NCBI GenBank assembly: GCA_964525045.1
Contig: CAZGFD010000006.1
Coordinates: 140,695-204,694, forward strand
Reading direction: 5' to 3'
Length of the DNA: 64,000 nucleotides
Origin: G020348185 sp964525045
GTDB lineage: Bacteria > Nitrospirota > Nitrospiria > Nitrospirales > UBA8639
Shown here one piece after another: positions 54,832 through 63,872 of this stretch (position 1 is the stretch's first letter; each line of letters starts with the position of its first letter). A program made the position numbers and the translations under genes. The notes below the pieces were generated by a model. That model had not been told where the DNA came from, ran no database searches, and saw nothing but the letters and a program-made list of their open reading frames with translations.

Positions 54832-55320
54832 ATGTCATTGGTAATTGGCGATAAGTCGGTGGTGAGTATGCATTATAAGCTCACCAATGAAGAAGGCAAG
54901 GTGTTGGATAGTTCGGAAGGCGCTGAGCCCCTGGCGTATTTACATGGTGCCGGGAATATTATCCCCGGATTGGAAAAGGCTCTAGTAGGAAAGGTCGCGG
55001 GAGATTCCTTAAAGGTGAAAGTTGAGCCGGCCGAGGGCTACGGGGAAATCAATCCCGAAGGAATCAAAGTCATCGAAAAGTCTGCGTTTGAAGGGGTAGA
55101 ATCAATTGAAGCAGGTATGGCCTTTGAGGCCAAAGCCCCGGATGGCCGGAAACAACAAATATTTGTGAAGAAAGTAGAGGGGAATGAGGTGACGATTGAT
55201 TTAAATCATCCTCTAGCCGGAGTCGTGTTAAATTTTGACATTCAAATTGTGGGTGTACGAGAAGCCACGAAAGAAGAACTCGAACATGGGCACACTCATG
55301 ATCATGGCCATTCTCATTAG
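54832..55320 (+). CDS. slyD: SlyD-type FKBP peptidyl-prolyl isomerase
   Basis: A 162-residue proline isomerase and chaperone. The FKBP half has VVSMHYKLTNEEGKVLDSSE, then LHGAGNIIPGLEKALVGKVAG. The inserted IF domain (about 70-120) starts at INPEGIKVIEKS, and the fold closes with NHPLAGVVLNFDIQIVGVR. The tail HGHTHDHGHSH binds nickel or zinc in SlyD relatives and may serve hydrogenase or metal homeostasis; it is shorter than in Escherichia coli. I start it at ATG 54832, because GGAAGGAGAG precedes it; a longer frame from 54793 would cover the ribosome site. Confidence 0.92.
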   Translation: MSLVIGDKSVVSMHYKLTNEEGKVLDSSEGAEPLAYLHGAGNIIPGLEKALVGKVAGDSLKVKVEPAEGYGEINPEGIKVIEKSAFEGVESIEAGMAFEAKAPDGRKQQIFVKKVEGNEVTIDLNHPLAGVVLNFDIQIVGVREATKEELEHGHTHDHGHSH

Positions 55321-55394
55321 ATTGCACAAGGGAACGCCTAGTCCCGATTCCCTTTTCACCGCAGCGGACTTGTCATACCAATCCCCGCCACATC

Positions 55395-56345
55395 TTATAA
55401 GGTGACGAAAAACATCAGCGGGAGCGTGATCAGGCTTAACAGATACGTCGCGATCACTAACGTGGACGCGATGGGTCCGTCACAGCCATATCGTGCCGCT
55501 ATGACGGCAGAGACAGTGCCAGCGGGCATAGCGGTTTCCAAAACAAGCACTTCCCGTTCAAGGTCAGGAAGGTCAAAGTAGATGGCCCCCCACCCAGCAA
55601 GAGCTGGTTCAACGAGTAGCTTCAATCCAGCGACGACACCGAGAAGGGGGACAAGGGTTCGAACTTCGATAGGTTTCAACAGGAGCGCGATTGTGATGGC
55701 AACCAAGACGATCAAAGTATCACCGATGGTATTAAGCACCTGGTACAGGAGGCCAACGAGGAGTGCCTCTTGTGACAGTGCGAGCGACGAAGCGGTGAGT
55801 CCCAGTATCGTCGCAACAAAGATAGGGGAATAAAAAAACGCTTTTGCGGTGGCCCAGGGATGTCCTGATCCTGTATCCGTCTTTCCAAAAATCACGGCAA
55901 TCGCAACGCCCAAGGTAAACACCGGCACGCAATTACCAAACTCTCCGATGATGATGGCGTCTGCCATGGCATCCGAGTTGGCTCCGAAGACTTGATTCAC
56001 TAGCGAATACCCCACTGTAGACGAACTCCCAAAACCCGTCACCAATGCTAAAGAACCGAGAACCGGTCGATCCAGATTGAGGGCAAACCCTACACCCAAG
56101 ACAATTATGAGACAGATCAACACTGAGGCGAACATCAAAAAAGCTGGGAATAATTTTTCGAGCACGAGAGGGGTTTGGGAAAGATTTGAAAAAATGATAG
56201 CTGGTAGGGCGAAGTCAGTCACCAGCTTCCCAAACACCACATTATGTTCGCTTAGCAGGATAGAACGTCGCTTGAGCCAGCCTGCACACAGAACCAGAAC
56301 AAACAGCACACCGATAGATTGGACAAGATTGTAAAACTGCGTCAT
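55395..56345 (-). CDS. AEC-family (auxin efflux carrier-like) transporter
   Basis: A 316-residue membrane protein with about ten hydrophobic helices in two halves. The start (FYNLVQSIGVLFVLVLCAGW) and the TDFALPAIIFSNLSQTPL segment fit the AEC/AEC-like transporter family, whose members carry malonate, auxin or other small acids. Near the end, VLETAMPAGTVSAVIAARYG is the matching conserved stretch of the second half. The substrate is not predictable from sequence. It converges with slyD with a 74-bp gap. Confidence 0.85.
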   Translation of the reverse strand: MTQFYNLVQSIGVLFVLVLCAGWLKRRSILLSEHNVVFGKLVTDFALPAIIFSNLSQTPLVLEKLFPAFLMFASVLICLIIVLGVGFALNLDRPVLGSLALVTGFGSSSTVGYSLVNQVFGANSDAMADAIIIGEFGNCVPVFTLGVAIAVIFGKTDTGSGHPWATAKAFFYSPIFVATILGLTASSLALSQEALLVGLLYQVLNTIGDTLIVLVAITIALLLKPIEVRTLVPLLGVVAGLKLLVEPALAGWGAIYFDLPDLEREVLVLETAMPAGTVSAVIAARYGCDGPIASTLVIATYLLSLITLPLMFFVTL

Positions 56346-56567
56346 GGACGCCTAACCCTGGAATCGAAACAATTCATCCGGAGATGCAATGTTTTTACCG
56401 CAGTCCAGAAACCGGGTTTGGGAGGCGCCTGGCATAGGAAAAATCGTAATGAATCCAATGTTCTCCCGTGCTGCAAGGTTGGGGATATCATGAGTCTTTT
56501 CTCCCACGTGGGTGTGGATCTCGTTAAGACTCCCGGTTCGGCTCCTTATGCACGCACCATGAGGGAA

Positions 56568-57356
56568 TTACCAGAAGTGGTACGTCAGGGCAATTCGTGA
56601 GTGTCCAAAAAACTCCCTGTCTTCAGAGGTATCCGGGGCGCTGAGGAAAGAGATGACGCCGATTTGCGCCGAAAATTTCGGATGGAAGCGGTAGATAAGC
56701 TTTGAAATGTTAAAGACGTAGTTTTTGTCATCCGCATTTGTCGTACCCATAAATAAGCTGGCGTAAGAGACCGTTTTCGTGAGATGTCCTGATAGGAGTG
56801 CCTGGTAGACTCCAGCAAACAACACTTCCGAGGCTTCCTGAGTCGGATCCACATATAGGAATCCTGGCCCAAATCCGCCTGATACCGTCAAGAGTTTGGT
56901 TTTCAACGGTGAGATCCCGAGCCCCACTCCCTGGGTATATGCCCAATTGAAGCCGGCCCCCACGCTTTCAATGGGAAGGGCCACCACAAACCCATGAAGC
57001 AGACCACGATTCACGAGGCCCTTTCTTGGATAAGTCAATCGCGAAAGAATGAGCGCCTCTCGTGGATTGGTGACACCATCAAACGTTCCGAATGCCTGAT
57101 ACAACCTGGCGATAAGAAACCAATCTGCCTCCTGACTCCTGCCTTTCCAGTCCGTTCCAACAAAAAGCCGCGGCGATGTCGGAACAAGGGTTCCATAGGA
57201 ATGATCGTACCCCAGGGAAACCGACCCATGCACGTAATCTGACGTATGATTGTCATCAGGTGTAGGCTGTGTCAATGCCAGCTGAGGGCATAAGGCGCCA
57301 AATAGCAAAGCAATGAGCCCCGCCATCCTAAGCTGCCATCTTGCAAGGAGTAACAT
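56568..57356 (-). CDS. Hypothetical exported protein, possible outer-membrane barrel
   Basis: A 262-residue protein with a signal peptide (MAGLIALLFGALCPQLALTQ). The mature part is rich in alternating aromatic and small residues (VHGSVSLGYDHSYGTLVPTS; GFGPGFLYVDP) and ends SRIALTYHFW, with a C-terminal aromatic residue as in many outer-membrane beta-barrels. I do not recognise the family. It stands alone between convergent and divergent neighbours. AAGGGA lies four bases before the ATG. Confidence 0.7.
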   Translation of the reverse strand: MLLLARWQLRMAGLIALLFGALCPQLALTQPTPDDNHTSDYVHGSVSLGYDHSYGTLVPTSPRLFVGTDWKGRSQEADWFLIARLYQAFGTFDGVTNPREALILSRLTYPRKGLVNRGLLHGFVVALPIESVGAGFNWAYTQGVGLGISPLKTKLLTVSGGFGPGFLYVDPTQEASEVLFAGVYQALLSGHLTKTVSYASLFMGTTNADDKNYVFNISKLIYRFHPKFSAQIGVISFLSAPDTSEDREFFGHSRIALTYHFW

Positions 57357-57620
57357 GCCGTCCCTTTGAATCCACCAAAACTCAGGAAGGAATTGTCAAC
57401 TTTAGTCCAAATTAGCCTCGTAGACTCATGAAGTCGGCACTCATAGGGAGGAGAGCACCCCGTGAGTGATGGCTACCTCATCATGGTAAGCTATAGCACA
57501 GCCAGCACCCAACCAAAATGAAATTCAATGAATAAGGCAGCCGATTCGCTAGCTGACAGTTGAAGGCTCTAACCCTGACTGTCAGGAGACTCACCCATCA
57601 CCCACGAAAGGGAGCCAGAC

Positions 57621-58535
57621 ATGATGGCTGTGGGCACACATGAAGAAGCCATCTTTGAAGGAAAACATCGGTTGCTGAAGCAAATGTCTTTCATTCCCTT
57701 TACCCTGATCGTTTTATTATTTCAATTCGCTTGTTCCTCGATAACGATCCCAGAATTGCAGGAGCAGGGAATCCGGACTTTTCACAGCAACAACCCCAGA
57801 CAACAATCAGGATTCAACCGAATCAGCGAGGTATTGATTTGGAATATAAAAAAGGGACAAGAGGATACATTTTTTGAAGATTTTAAGTATTTATCAGATG
57901 GAAAAGACCTCATTCTTCTTCAGGAATTTTTGAATAACGATAAGGTACTTCGCGCTGTCCTAGATCAAAATCCCCATGAGTATATCTTGGGTGTATCATT
58001 TATGTATGACGGAAAATTTCCTCAGGAAGCAACTGGCGTGGCGATAGGATCTGTGGTTCCCCCGGTAGATACGATTGTATTCCGTCCCCCTGGGCGGGAA
58101 CCATTTTTAGGCACACCAAAAGTGACCCTGTGTAATACATTCAAGATACAGGGTTCGAAGAAGCTACTATTGGTGTGCAATATTCACGGATACAATTTTA
58201 CACATGATGAGGACTTCAAGAAACAAATTGAAATGATCACACCGCTTTTACGAACACACCAAGGCCCCGTATTATTTGGTGGGGATTTCAATACCAATAA
58301 TAAAAACAAATGGAATATTTTGGAAAAACTGGTAATTGAGGATTCTGGTCTCACCCCCGTGATGTTTTCTCCGGATGACCGTAAAACTGCGAATTCCTGG
58401 TTATTCTGGCAAGCCGAGCTTCCGATCGATCACATTTTTACTAGGGGGCTATCAGTAACCAATAGTCGGGTGTGGAAGGAATTGACAGGTTCGGACCATG
58501 ACGCGTTATCCATTACCATTACAGTGGAAGAATAA
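57621..58535 (+). CDS. Endonuclease/exonuclease/phosphatase-family lipoprotein
   Basis: A 304-residue exported protein. The leader has a hydrophobic segment with a possible lipobox (LIVLLFQFAC, Cys about 39). The EEP fold follows: VLIWNIKKGQ, LILLQEFL (metal-binding Glu), CNIHGYNFT, GGDFNTNNKNKW (catalytic Asp/Asn), PIDHIFTRGL and GSDHDALSI (catalytic Asp-His). All EEP catalytic residues appear to be present, so the enzyme is probably active outside the cytoplasm on nucleic acid, phospholipid or a phosphoester. The ribosome site GGGAG precedes the ATG. Confidence 0.85.
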   Translation: MMAVGTHEEAIFEGKHRLLKQMSFIPFTLIVLLFQFACSSITIPELQEQGIRTFHSNNPRQQSGFNRISEVLIWNIKKGQEDTFFEDFKYLSDGKDLILLQEFLNNDKVLRAVLDQNPHEYILGVSFMYDGKFPQEATGVAIGSVVPPVDTIVFRPPGREPFLGTPKVTLCNTFKIQGSKKLLLVCNIHGYNFTHDEDFKKQIEMITPLLRTHQGPVLFGGDFNTNNKNKWNILEKLVIEDSGLTPVMFSPDDRKTANSWLFWQAELPIDHIFTRGLSVTNSRVWKELTGSDHDALSITITVEE

Positions 58536-58673
58536 TACCATGCCCCATCAGGGTGAAGGACGGCGCTGAAAATTCATGAAAGTCCCTCCCTGCGGCCCTA
58601 AGAATGCTTACCCCGATCTGGTTCATCGTCATCATGTTTCTGGGAAGTTGATGTGGGCCTCTTAAATTGTTAC

Positions 58674-58740
58674 CTGAAACTTGAAACCTGAAACCCGAAA
58701 CTTCTTTTTTCCCCGAAACCCGAAACGCGAAACCCGAAAC
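58674..58740. repeat. Tandem heptamer repeat (YYGAAAC)
   Basis: Four copies of a 7-base unit (CTGAAAC, TTGAAAC, CTGAAAC, CCGAAAC), an 11-base T-rich spacer, then four more copies (CCGAAAC, CCGAAAC, GCGAAAC, CCGAAAC). It lies just behind a universal stress gene and is followed by six T residues. Frames read through it give repeating VSGFRF-type peptides and are not believed to be genes. Confidence 0.85.
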
Positions 58741-58757
58741 TTTTTTAGCAGCTTTCC

Positions 58758-59621
58758 CTATCGGAGCAGCAATACTGAACAACTCGACCTATGGAGCACA
58801 GTATGGGAGACACTCCCCAAGACAACCCGACTAATGGCTGAAGGGTGATGGCTTCCCATAACAATAAGGTCTGGCTGTGTTTCGGTTTCCTGTTCGAGAA
58901 TGGTTTCGGCTGGTGCTCCCATTCCGACTAACCCTGTGACCGCATAAGAAGTCGATGTCAATTCAGCGACCGCTTTATCCATAAATGTTTCTGCACTTTC
59001 CAGGGCCTGTTGCACCTCGGACTCCGGGGCTGACACTCCAGCCCGGAATATGGAACGCGGGATAGGCACGACTGTGAATACGATGAATTCCACTGGGTCG
59101 TGAAAGGGATGAATGGCCAGAAACCCTTTCACTCTCTCCACATCATCGAAATCTTGAAGGGGGAGAAGAATTTTTTTAATCTCTGCCAAAGGCGGTTTGA
59201 TAATGAGAACAGGGCAAGGAGCATGCGTGAGAACTCGATGCGACACACTTCCTAACACCAGTTCCTGAATCTGACCCACCCCACGGGCCCCCAATAAGAT
59301 AAGATCAGCATGAATTTCCTCTCCCACGGAACAAATCAATTCGGCAGGAACCCCTTCCTCCAAGCGTTTCTCCACGGGCGAAGCATGACAAGAGAGGTGA
59401 GACAGGGTTCGCGTCAACACCTGTTTCCCGTCGGCGCGCATGCCCTGTTCAACCGTCATCGCAAGGTCTTTGGCAATTTCCGGTCCGATCATCGGATAGG
59501 TTAACCGGGGCAGGTCGAGGACATGAAGGACCGTCAGGCTCGTTACTGAGGCCAGACCTTGAACCGCTTCAGTGGCTCTATTGGAATGTTCGGAACCGTC
59601 AACAGCTAATAGGACGCGCAT
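58758..59621 (-). CDS. Tandem universal stress protein (two UspA domains)
   Basis: A 287-residue protein of two UspA domains, the third such protein in the window. Domain one starts MRVLLAVDGSEHSNRA and has GARGVGQIQELVLGSVSH near 114-131; domain two has GSHHPSAISRVVLGSVSH near 258-275. The glycine pattern is complete in the first and lacks the central G-x2-G spacing in the second, so nucleotide binding may be limited to the first half. It lies 115 bp beyond pncB on the same strand, with a palindrome between, and a heptamer repeat follows. Confidence 0.9.
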   Translation of the reverse strand: MRVLLAVDGSEHSNRATEAVQGLASVTSLTVLHVLDLPRLTYPMIGPEIAKDLAMTVEQGMRADGKQVLTRTLSHLSCHASPVEKRLEEGVPAELICSVGEEIHADLILLGARGVGQIQELVLGSVSHRVLTHAPCPVLIIKPPLAEIKKILLPLQDFDDVERVKGFLAIHPFHDPVEFIVFTVVPIPRSIFRAGVSAPESEVQQALESAETFMDKAVAELTSTSYAVTGLVGMGAPAETILEQETETQPDLIVMGSHHPSAISRVVLGSVSHTVLHRSSCSVLLLR

Positions 59622-59687
59622 TCGTGGCTCCTCATTTGTGCGTTCTTATCATTAGACATGGTTTCTGTACACATCTCACGCTCACCC

Positions 59688-59714
59688 TACCCTCTCCCTC
59701 ATAAGGAGAGGGTA
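59688..59714. repeat. 10-bp palindrome (REP-like hairpin) between pncB and the USP gene
   Basis: TACCCTCTCC (59688-59697) pairs exactly with GGAGAGGGTA (59705-59714), loop CTCATAA. Palindromes of this CCCTCTCC/GGAGAGGG kind occur dispersed in many bacterial genomes. It lies 22 bp behind the pncB stop and may also act as a weak terminator or as an mRNA-stabilising hairpin; no T-run follows on the minus strand. Confidence 0.6.
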
Positions 59715-59736
59715 ATATTTCTATTTCACTTACAGG

Positions 59737-61083
59737 TCATTGTGGCTGTTGCCCTTGAGCATCTACCATGGCAGCAAGATCATGGAGCGCCTGTGAGATT
59801 TTGACCTCAACCGTCTCACCTTCGCGAAGTTGCCTGAGGGAGTCAGGGAGCCCGGTCAATTGAAGACGAGCATGCTCACGTGATTGCGTTAAGGTCCTGG
59901 GAGTTCCAATTGGTTTTCCGGATTCCATCACAGGCTGGATCAAGGCCTCTCCCTCCTGATGATCATCAGCCGTCGTCAAAACATCAAAGTCGATGCGCCC
60001 ATCCTGATTAAATTGCCGGAAGACTTGTTTTGGTCCAGGCCAGGTGGCCTTGCCTTCCGATTTTTTTCGACAGGCGCGACCAGCATATTCCTGAAGTTTG
60101 TACGCACAATCCAAATACGGAACATCAGCCGACACCGTCATCTTAGTGCCCACTGCGAGAAGATCAATGGGTGCCTTGGCGCCTACTATGTTCTGAATGG
60201 CATACTCATCCAGATTGCCACTTGCGGTAATTTGGGCCTCGTGTAAACCTCCCTCATCCAATATTCGCCGAACCTTGAACGAATGGTCTGCTAAATCTCC
60301 GCTATCCAATCGCACACCTTTTATGGTTATGCCTTTTTCTTTTAAACGCGGCGCAAGGGCCACAACTTTTTTAGCACCTTCTTCTGTATCGTAGGTATCG
60401 ATTAACAAAATGACATTGTTTGGTTGGGCGTCGGCAAAATGCTCAAACGCCAATGTTTCTAAGGAATGAGCCTGAATAAAAGAATGAGCCATAGTGCCAA
60501 ACACAGGAACTCCGAATAGTGGTTCCGCCAAGACGGTCGCCGATCCGGCAAATCCGGCCAGGTAGCTCGCCCGAGCCGCGAGTAACCCGGCCTCTGCTCC
60601 ATGGGCACGCCGTAATCCGAAATCGACTAGTGGCTTTCCCGCCCCCACCAACACCGACCGGGCAGCTTTTGACGCCACCAAGGTTTGAAACTGCAGAAGA
60701 TTGATGAGTCGAGTTTCAATCAGTTGTGCCTGCGGAAGAGGAGCGGTCACTCGCGCAATCGGTTCATTCGTAAAAAACACGGTGCCCTCGGGCATAGCAT
60801 GGAGGTCGCCGCTAAAGCTCAATCTCCCAAGATAGTCTACAAAGGATTTGGGAAATAGGCCACTTTTATTAATCCAATCCAATTCCGAAGGGGTAAAGTG
60901 GACCCCCTCCAAAAACTCCACTAATTGTTTCAGACCGGCTGCCATGAAAAACCCTCGCTGCTTGGGCATCTTGCGAACGAAAAATTCGAATACGGCGGTC
61001 TCTTCCATCCCCTGCTCCATATAGCCCTGAAGCATAGTCAGTTGATAGAGATCAGTGAGGAGAATGCTCGGTCGACTATCCAT
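59737..61083 (-). CDS. pncB: Nicotinate phosphoribosyltransferase
   Basis: Makes nicotinate mononucleotide from nicotinate and PRPP in the Preiss-Handler route to NAD. The N-terminal LLTDLYQLTMLQGYMEQGM is the family start. FQTLVASKAARSVLV and DFGLRRAHGAEAGLLAARAS surround the substrate site. VFGTMAHSFIQAH carries the histidine that is phosphorylated in the ATP-stimulated form. KGVRLDSGDLADHSFKVR and ITASGNLDEYAIQ complete the set. A GTG three bases upstream is an alternative start. It is the last gene of the nfeD-floA operon: 13 bp separate it from the small membrane gene ahead. Confidence 0.92.
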   Translation of the reverse strand: MDSRPSILLTDLYQLTMLQGYMEQGMEETAVFEFFVRKMPKQRGFFMAAGLKQLVEFLEGVHFTPSELDWINKSGLFPKSFVDYLGRLSFSGDLHAMPEGTVFFTNEPIARVTAPLPQAQLIETRLINLLQFQTLVASKAARSVLVGAGKPLVDFGLRRAHGAEAGLLAARASYLAGFAGSATVLAEPLFGVPVFGTMAHSFIQAHSLETLAFEHFADAQPNNVILLIDTYDTEEGAKKVVALAPRLKEKGITIKGVRLDSGDLADHSFKVRRILDEGGLHEAQITASGNLDEYAIQNIVGAKAPIDLLAVGTKMTVSADVPYLDCAYKLQEYAGRACRKKSEGKATWPGPKQVFRQFNQDGRIDFDVLTTADDHQEGEALIQPVMESGKPIGTPRTLTQSREHARLQLTGLPDSLRQLREGETVEVKISQALHDLAAMVDAQGQQPQ

Positions 61084-61096
61084 CACCGGAACCTAA

Positions 61097-61456
61097 TCAA
61101 AAACGCAGCGATTCGTTCGGGGGTTCTAAGGCTCGACAAGGACCCAGGACGGTCATAAGGATTATTCCTCGCCGCATTTCCTGGAGGTTCCCCGGGTGTA
61201 TATTGATTTTCTTTGGTGTTCTTCTTGTCCTAGGGGGTGTTGTTGAAGAGACTTCGCTTTTATGTGTGTCTCTGGCTTGGGGTCTTTCTTCCGCATCCAC
61301 CAAGGGTTCGGGGCTTTCCTGAAATAATCCATGGACTTTCGATTCCGTTTCCCGATCCGCGCTTCCATCCAGTTCCCTTTTCAACCACCGGGCGACAAAA
61401 GAAAGTAACGCGACGATCAAAAATACAATTAAATAAATAAACGGTTCCAGACTCAT
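61097..61456 (-). CDS. Small single-span membrane protein of the nfeD-floA operon
   Basis: A 119-residue protein with an N-terminal membrane helix (FIYLIVFLIVALLSFVARWL), a charged, Pro-rich linker and a conserved-looking end (NLQEMRRGIILMTVLGPCRALEPP). Similar short proteins with this MRRGIIL-LGPxR-L ending are often found next to NfeD or SPFH genes. The function is unknown; a scaffold role in the flotillin-like membrane assembly is plausible. Its start is seven bases after the floA stop, and pncB follows 13 bp later. Confidence 0.7.
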   Translation of the reverse strand: MSLEPFIYLIVFLIVALLSFVARWLKRELDGSADRETESKVHGLFQESPEPLVDAEERPQARDTHKSEVSSTTPPRTRRTPKKINIHPGNLQEMRRGIILMTVLGPCRALEPPNESLRF

Positions 61457-61463
61457 CAGTGCC

Positions 61464-62441
61464 TCACTTTATTGGACCATCTGAGGACTCTTCTTCCGTC
61501 CCACCTATCGCTTCCCGCATCGACGTGTCAGCTTGGACATTTTTCATGCGATAATAATCCATGATCCCCAAATTGCCCTGACGGAAGGCTTCAGCCATCG
61601 CTCGAGGAACCTCCGCTTCCGCTTCGACGACACGCGCCCGCATTTCCTGCTCCAGGGCCACGGCCATGGCCCGTCGTTCTTCTGCTTTGGCCTGGGCAAT
61701 CTGCTTATCTGCATTAGCTTGGTCGATTTGGAGTTTCGCCCCGATATTTTCGCCGACATCCACATCCGCAATGTCAATGGATAAAATTTCAAATGCCGTT
61801 CCGGCGTCTAGCCCTTTTTCCAATATATGCTTGGAAATGTCATCAGGATTTTCCAGCACATCTTTGTGTCTCGGTGAAGAACCGATGGTGCTGACCATTC
61901 CCTCACCCACCCGAGCAATCACGGTCTCTTCACCAGCCCCCCCGACTAATCGGTCTATGTTGGCACGGACAGTGACCCGGGAGACCGCGATGAGCTGAAT
62001 GCCATCCTTGGCAACCGCCGTGATACGGGGAGTTTCAATGACCTTCGGAAGGACCGACATCTGGACAGCTTCGAGAACATTGCGACCGGCTAGATCGATC
62101 GCGGCCGCCCGTTTAAAAGGCATGGGAATATTGGCTTTGTCCGCGGAGATCATGGCATTGACCACTCTGACGACATTGCCCCCAGCCAGATAGTGAGCCT
62201 CTAAGTCATTGATGGGAATCTCCAGTCCGGCTTTTACCGCGCTAATTCGTGCATTAACCACGGTGCCCGGGGGAACACGACGAAACCGCATTCCGATGAG
62301 AGTCATGAGACCCACGTAGGCGTTCGAGGCCCACGCGGCGATCCAGAGAGGAATCGGTATCAAATACATGACCCCTGCGATAACCGCCAGAACCATAAGG
62401 AGTAAGCCAAAGGTTCCAAATACTTGAGTTTCAACTTCCAT
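61464..62441 (-). CDS. floA: FloA-type flotillin-like SPFH scaffold
   Basis: A 325-residue membrane protein of the UPF0365/FloA family that builds lipid-raft-like membrane domains. The N-terminal hydrophobic region (LLMVLAVIAGVMYLIPIPLW) is followed by the SPFH domain with KAGLEIPINDLEAHYLAGGN, then FKRAAAIDLAGRNVLEAVQM. The C-terminal part is a coiled region of Ala/Glu/Arg repeats (QAKAEERRAMAVALEQEMRA). Its ATG overlaps the nfeD stop by one base (TAATG), so the pair is translationally coupled, as in many bacteria. Confidence 0.93.
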   Translation of the reverse strand: MEVETQVFGTFGLLLMVLAVIAGVMYLIPIPLWIAAWASNAYVGLMTLIGMRFRRVPPGTVVNARISAVKAGLEIPINDLEAHYLAGGNVVRVVNAMISADKANIPMPFKRAAAIDLAGRNVLEAVQMSVLPKVIETPRITAVAKDGIQLIAVSRVTVRANIDRLVGGAGEETVIARVGEGMVSTIGSSPRHKDVLENPDDISKHILEKGLDAGTAFEILSIDIADVDVGENIGAKLQIDQANADKQIAQAKAEERRAMAVALEQEMRARVVEAEAEVPRAMAEAFRQGNLGIMDYYRMKNVQADTSMREAIGGTEEESSDGPIK

Positions 62442-63853
62442 TACGACTCCCTCCTTTCGGGCTGTTCGTGGTACAGCCGAACCACAATCCGATTGCCATC
62501 GACTCGCGCAACTTCAATCGGTTGGCCGGCCTTGATGAAATCGCCATCTGAGACCACATCCACGCGTTCACCGTTAAAATGAGCAATACCGGCCGGCCTG
62601 AGATCGCTGCCCGCCGTCCCGCGTTTGCCCAACCACCGACGGTCCTCTTCCGGAGTGGAGGCGTACCCCTCTTCCGCCGGTAGCTTCTTATCAAGGACTA
62701 ACCGCTTTCCGAATGGAAGACGAGGGAAGTATCGTAACAGGATGAGTGCCGCAATGACGGCGATAAGAATGGACAACGCGACCTGACCCAATGCGGTCAT
62801 CATCGAATCCCAGGAGGCGCCGGCTCCGACCAGGCTTAAACCAAGACCCCCAAGTAATGCACCAATCCCCAAAATCCCCGCGATTCCAAAACCCGGCACA
62901 AAAAAGATTTCCACCCCCACCAAAATAAGCCCCAATCCGACAAGAAGTAATTCCTCTAAGCCAGCCAACCGGACGAGGCTATGGCCCCAAAAAAACAAAG
63001 CAAGGCTCATAAGCCCCACGGTCCCCGGCAAACCAAAGCCAGGGACTCGGAGTTCCATGAAGACGCCCAACATACCGAGCATCATGAGCAGGGAACTCAC
63101 CACCGGGTGGGTGAGAAACCGAACAAGTGTTTCTGCCCACGTCTCCGATGTTCGATGGACCATAGCATTCGCAAGGTTTAACGACTGTAACACAGCTTCA
63201 AGGCTGTTAGCTCGAAAATCGACGACCTTATGGTTCAAGGCTTCGTCGGTGGTCAGCGTCAGGAGCTTCCCCTTCTCAATGACATCGGGTATCTCCACAT
63301 CGGCATCAACCATCGCTTCGGCCATAAGCGGTGGCCGATTTCTCTTTTCAGCGGTAGCGCGAAATTCCTTGCGCATGTAGGAAACCGTCTTTTCCGCGAC
63401 AGGCTGAGCCGGAGCCCCAGGCATGCCGATCTGCACCGGTGTCGCGGCTCCGATTGTGCCGCCCTCCGCCATCACAATCTTGTCGGCGGCCAGGCTGATA
63501 AGAGCACCGGCCGAAATGGCTCGTTTGTTGATAAAGGCGACGGTTTGGATTTTTGAATTTAGTAGTGCATCTCGAATGAGAACGGCCGCATCCACACGCC
63601 CCCCGAAGGTATTAATTTCCAGGACCACCGCCTTCGCTTCGGCCGTTGTGGCTTCATTGAGCACCCGCTGCAAAAACGGGGCAAGCCCCAGATCGATGAC
63701 CCCCTCAACCGGCGCGACCCACACACTCGGCTTTTGGGCGTAGCTAACAAGAAATCCGCCGAAAATGAGCAAAACGGCCAACCAAAGTCCTAGTCGGAAT
63801 TTTGGAAATTCCCAAATAGTACAGGGCTGCGGGAATTTTGATAGTTGAGACAT
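62441..63853 (-). CDS. nfeD: NfeD-family membrane serine protease
   Basis: A ClpP-class (1510-N type) membrane-bound serine protease fused to the NfeD C-terminal OB-fold domain. After a signal segment (LGLWLAVLLIFGGFLVSYAQ) the protease domain has NKRAISAGALISLAADKIVM, whose serine is the expected nucleophile, and a lysine-rich KTVSYMRKEFRATAEK that supplies the general base. Four to five membrane helices lie at about 240-370, and the soluble end has AGIAHFNGERVDVVSDGDFI. Such proteases act on membrane proteins such as stomatin-like scaffolds, here floA. ATG 63853 has AAGG upstream; a TTG at 63889 is possible but less likely. Confidence 0.92.
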   Translation of the reverse strand: MSQLSKFPQPCTIWEFPKFRLGLWLAVLLIFGGFLVSYAQKPSVWVAPVEGVIDLGLAPFLQRVLNEATTAEAKAVVLEINTFGGRVDAAVLIRDALLNSKIQTVAFINKRAISAGALISLAADKIVMAEGGTIGAATPVQIGMPGAPAQPVAEKTVSYMRKEFRATAEKRNRPPLMAEAMVDADVEIPDVIEKGKLLTLTTDEALNHKVVDFRANSLEAVLQSLNLANAMVHRTSETWAETLVRFLTHPVVSSLLMMLGMLGVFMELRVPGFGLPGTVGLMSLALFFWGHSLVRLAGLEELLLVGLGLILVGVEIFFVPGFGIAGILGIGALLGGLGLSLVGAGASWDSMMTALGQVALSILIAVIAALILLRYFPRLPFGKRLVLDKKLPAEEGYASTPEEDRRWLGKRGTAGSDLRPAGIAHFNGERVDVVSDGDFIKAGQPIEVARVDGNRIVVRLYHEQPERRES

Positions 63854-63872
63854 GTCACAACCTTGAAGGAAT

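Noticed and set aside
58519..58782. Frame with repeating VSGFRF peptides
   Set aside because: It is the translation of the non-coding heptamer repeat and overlaps the end of the upstream gene.
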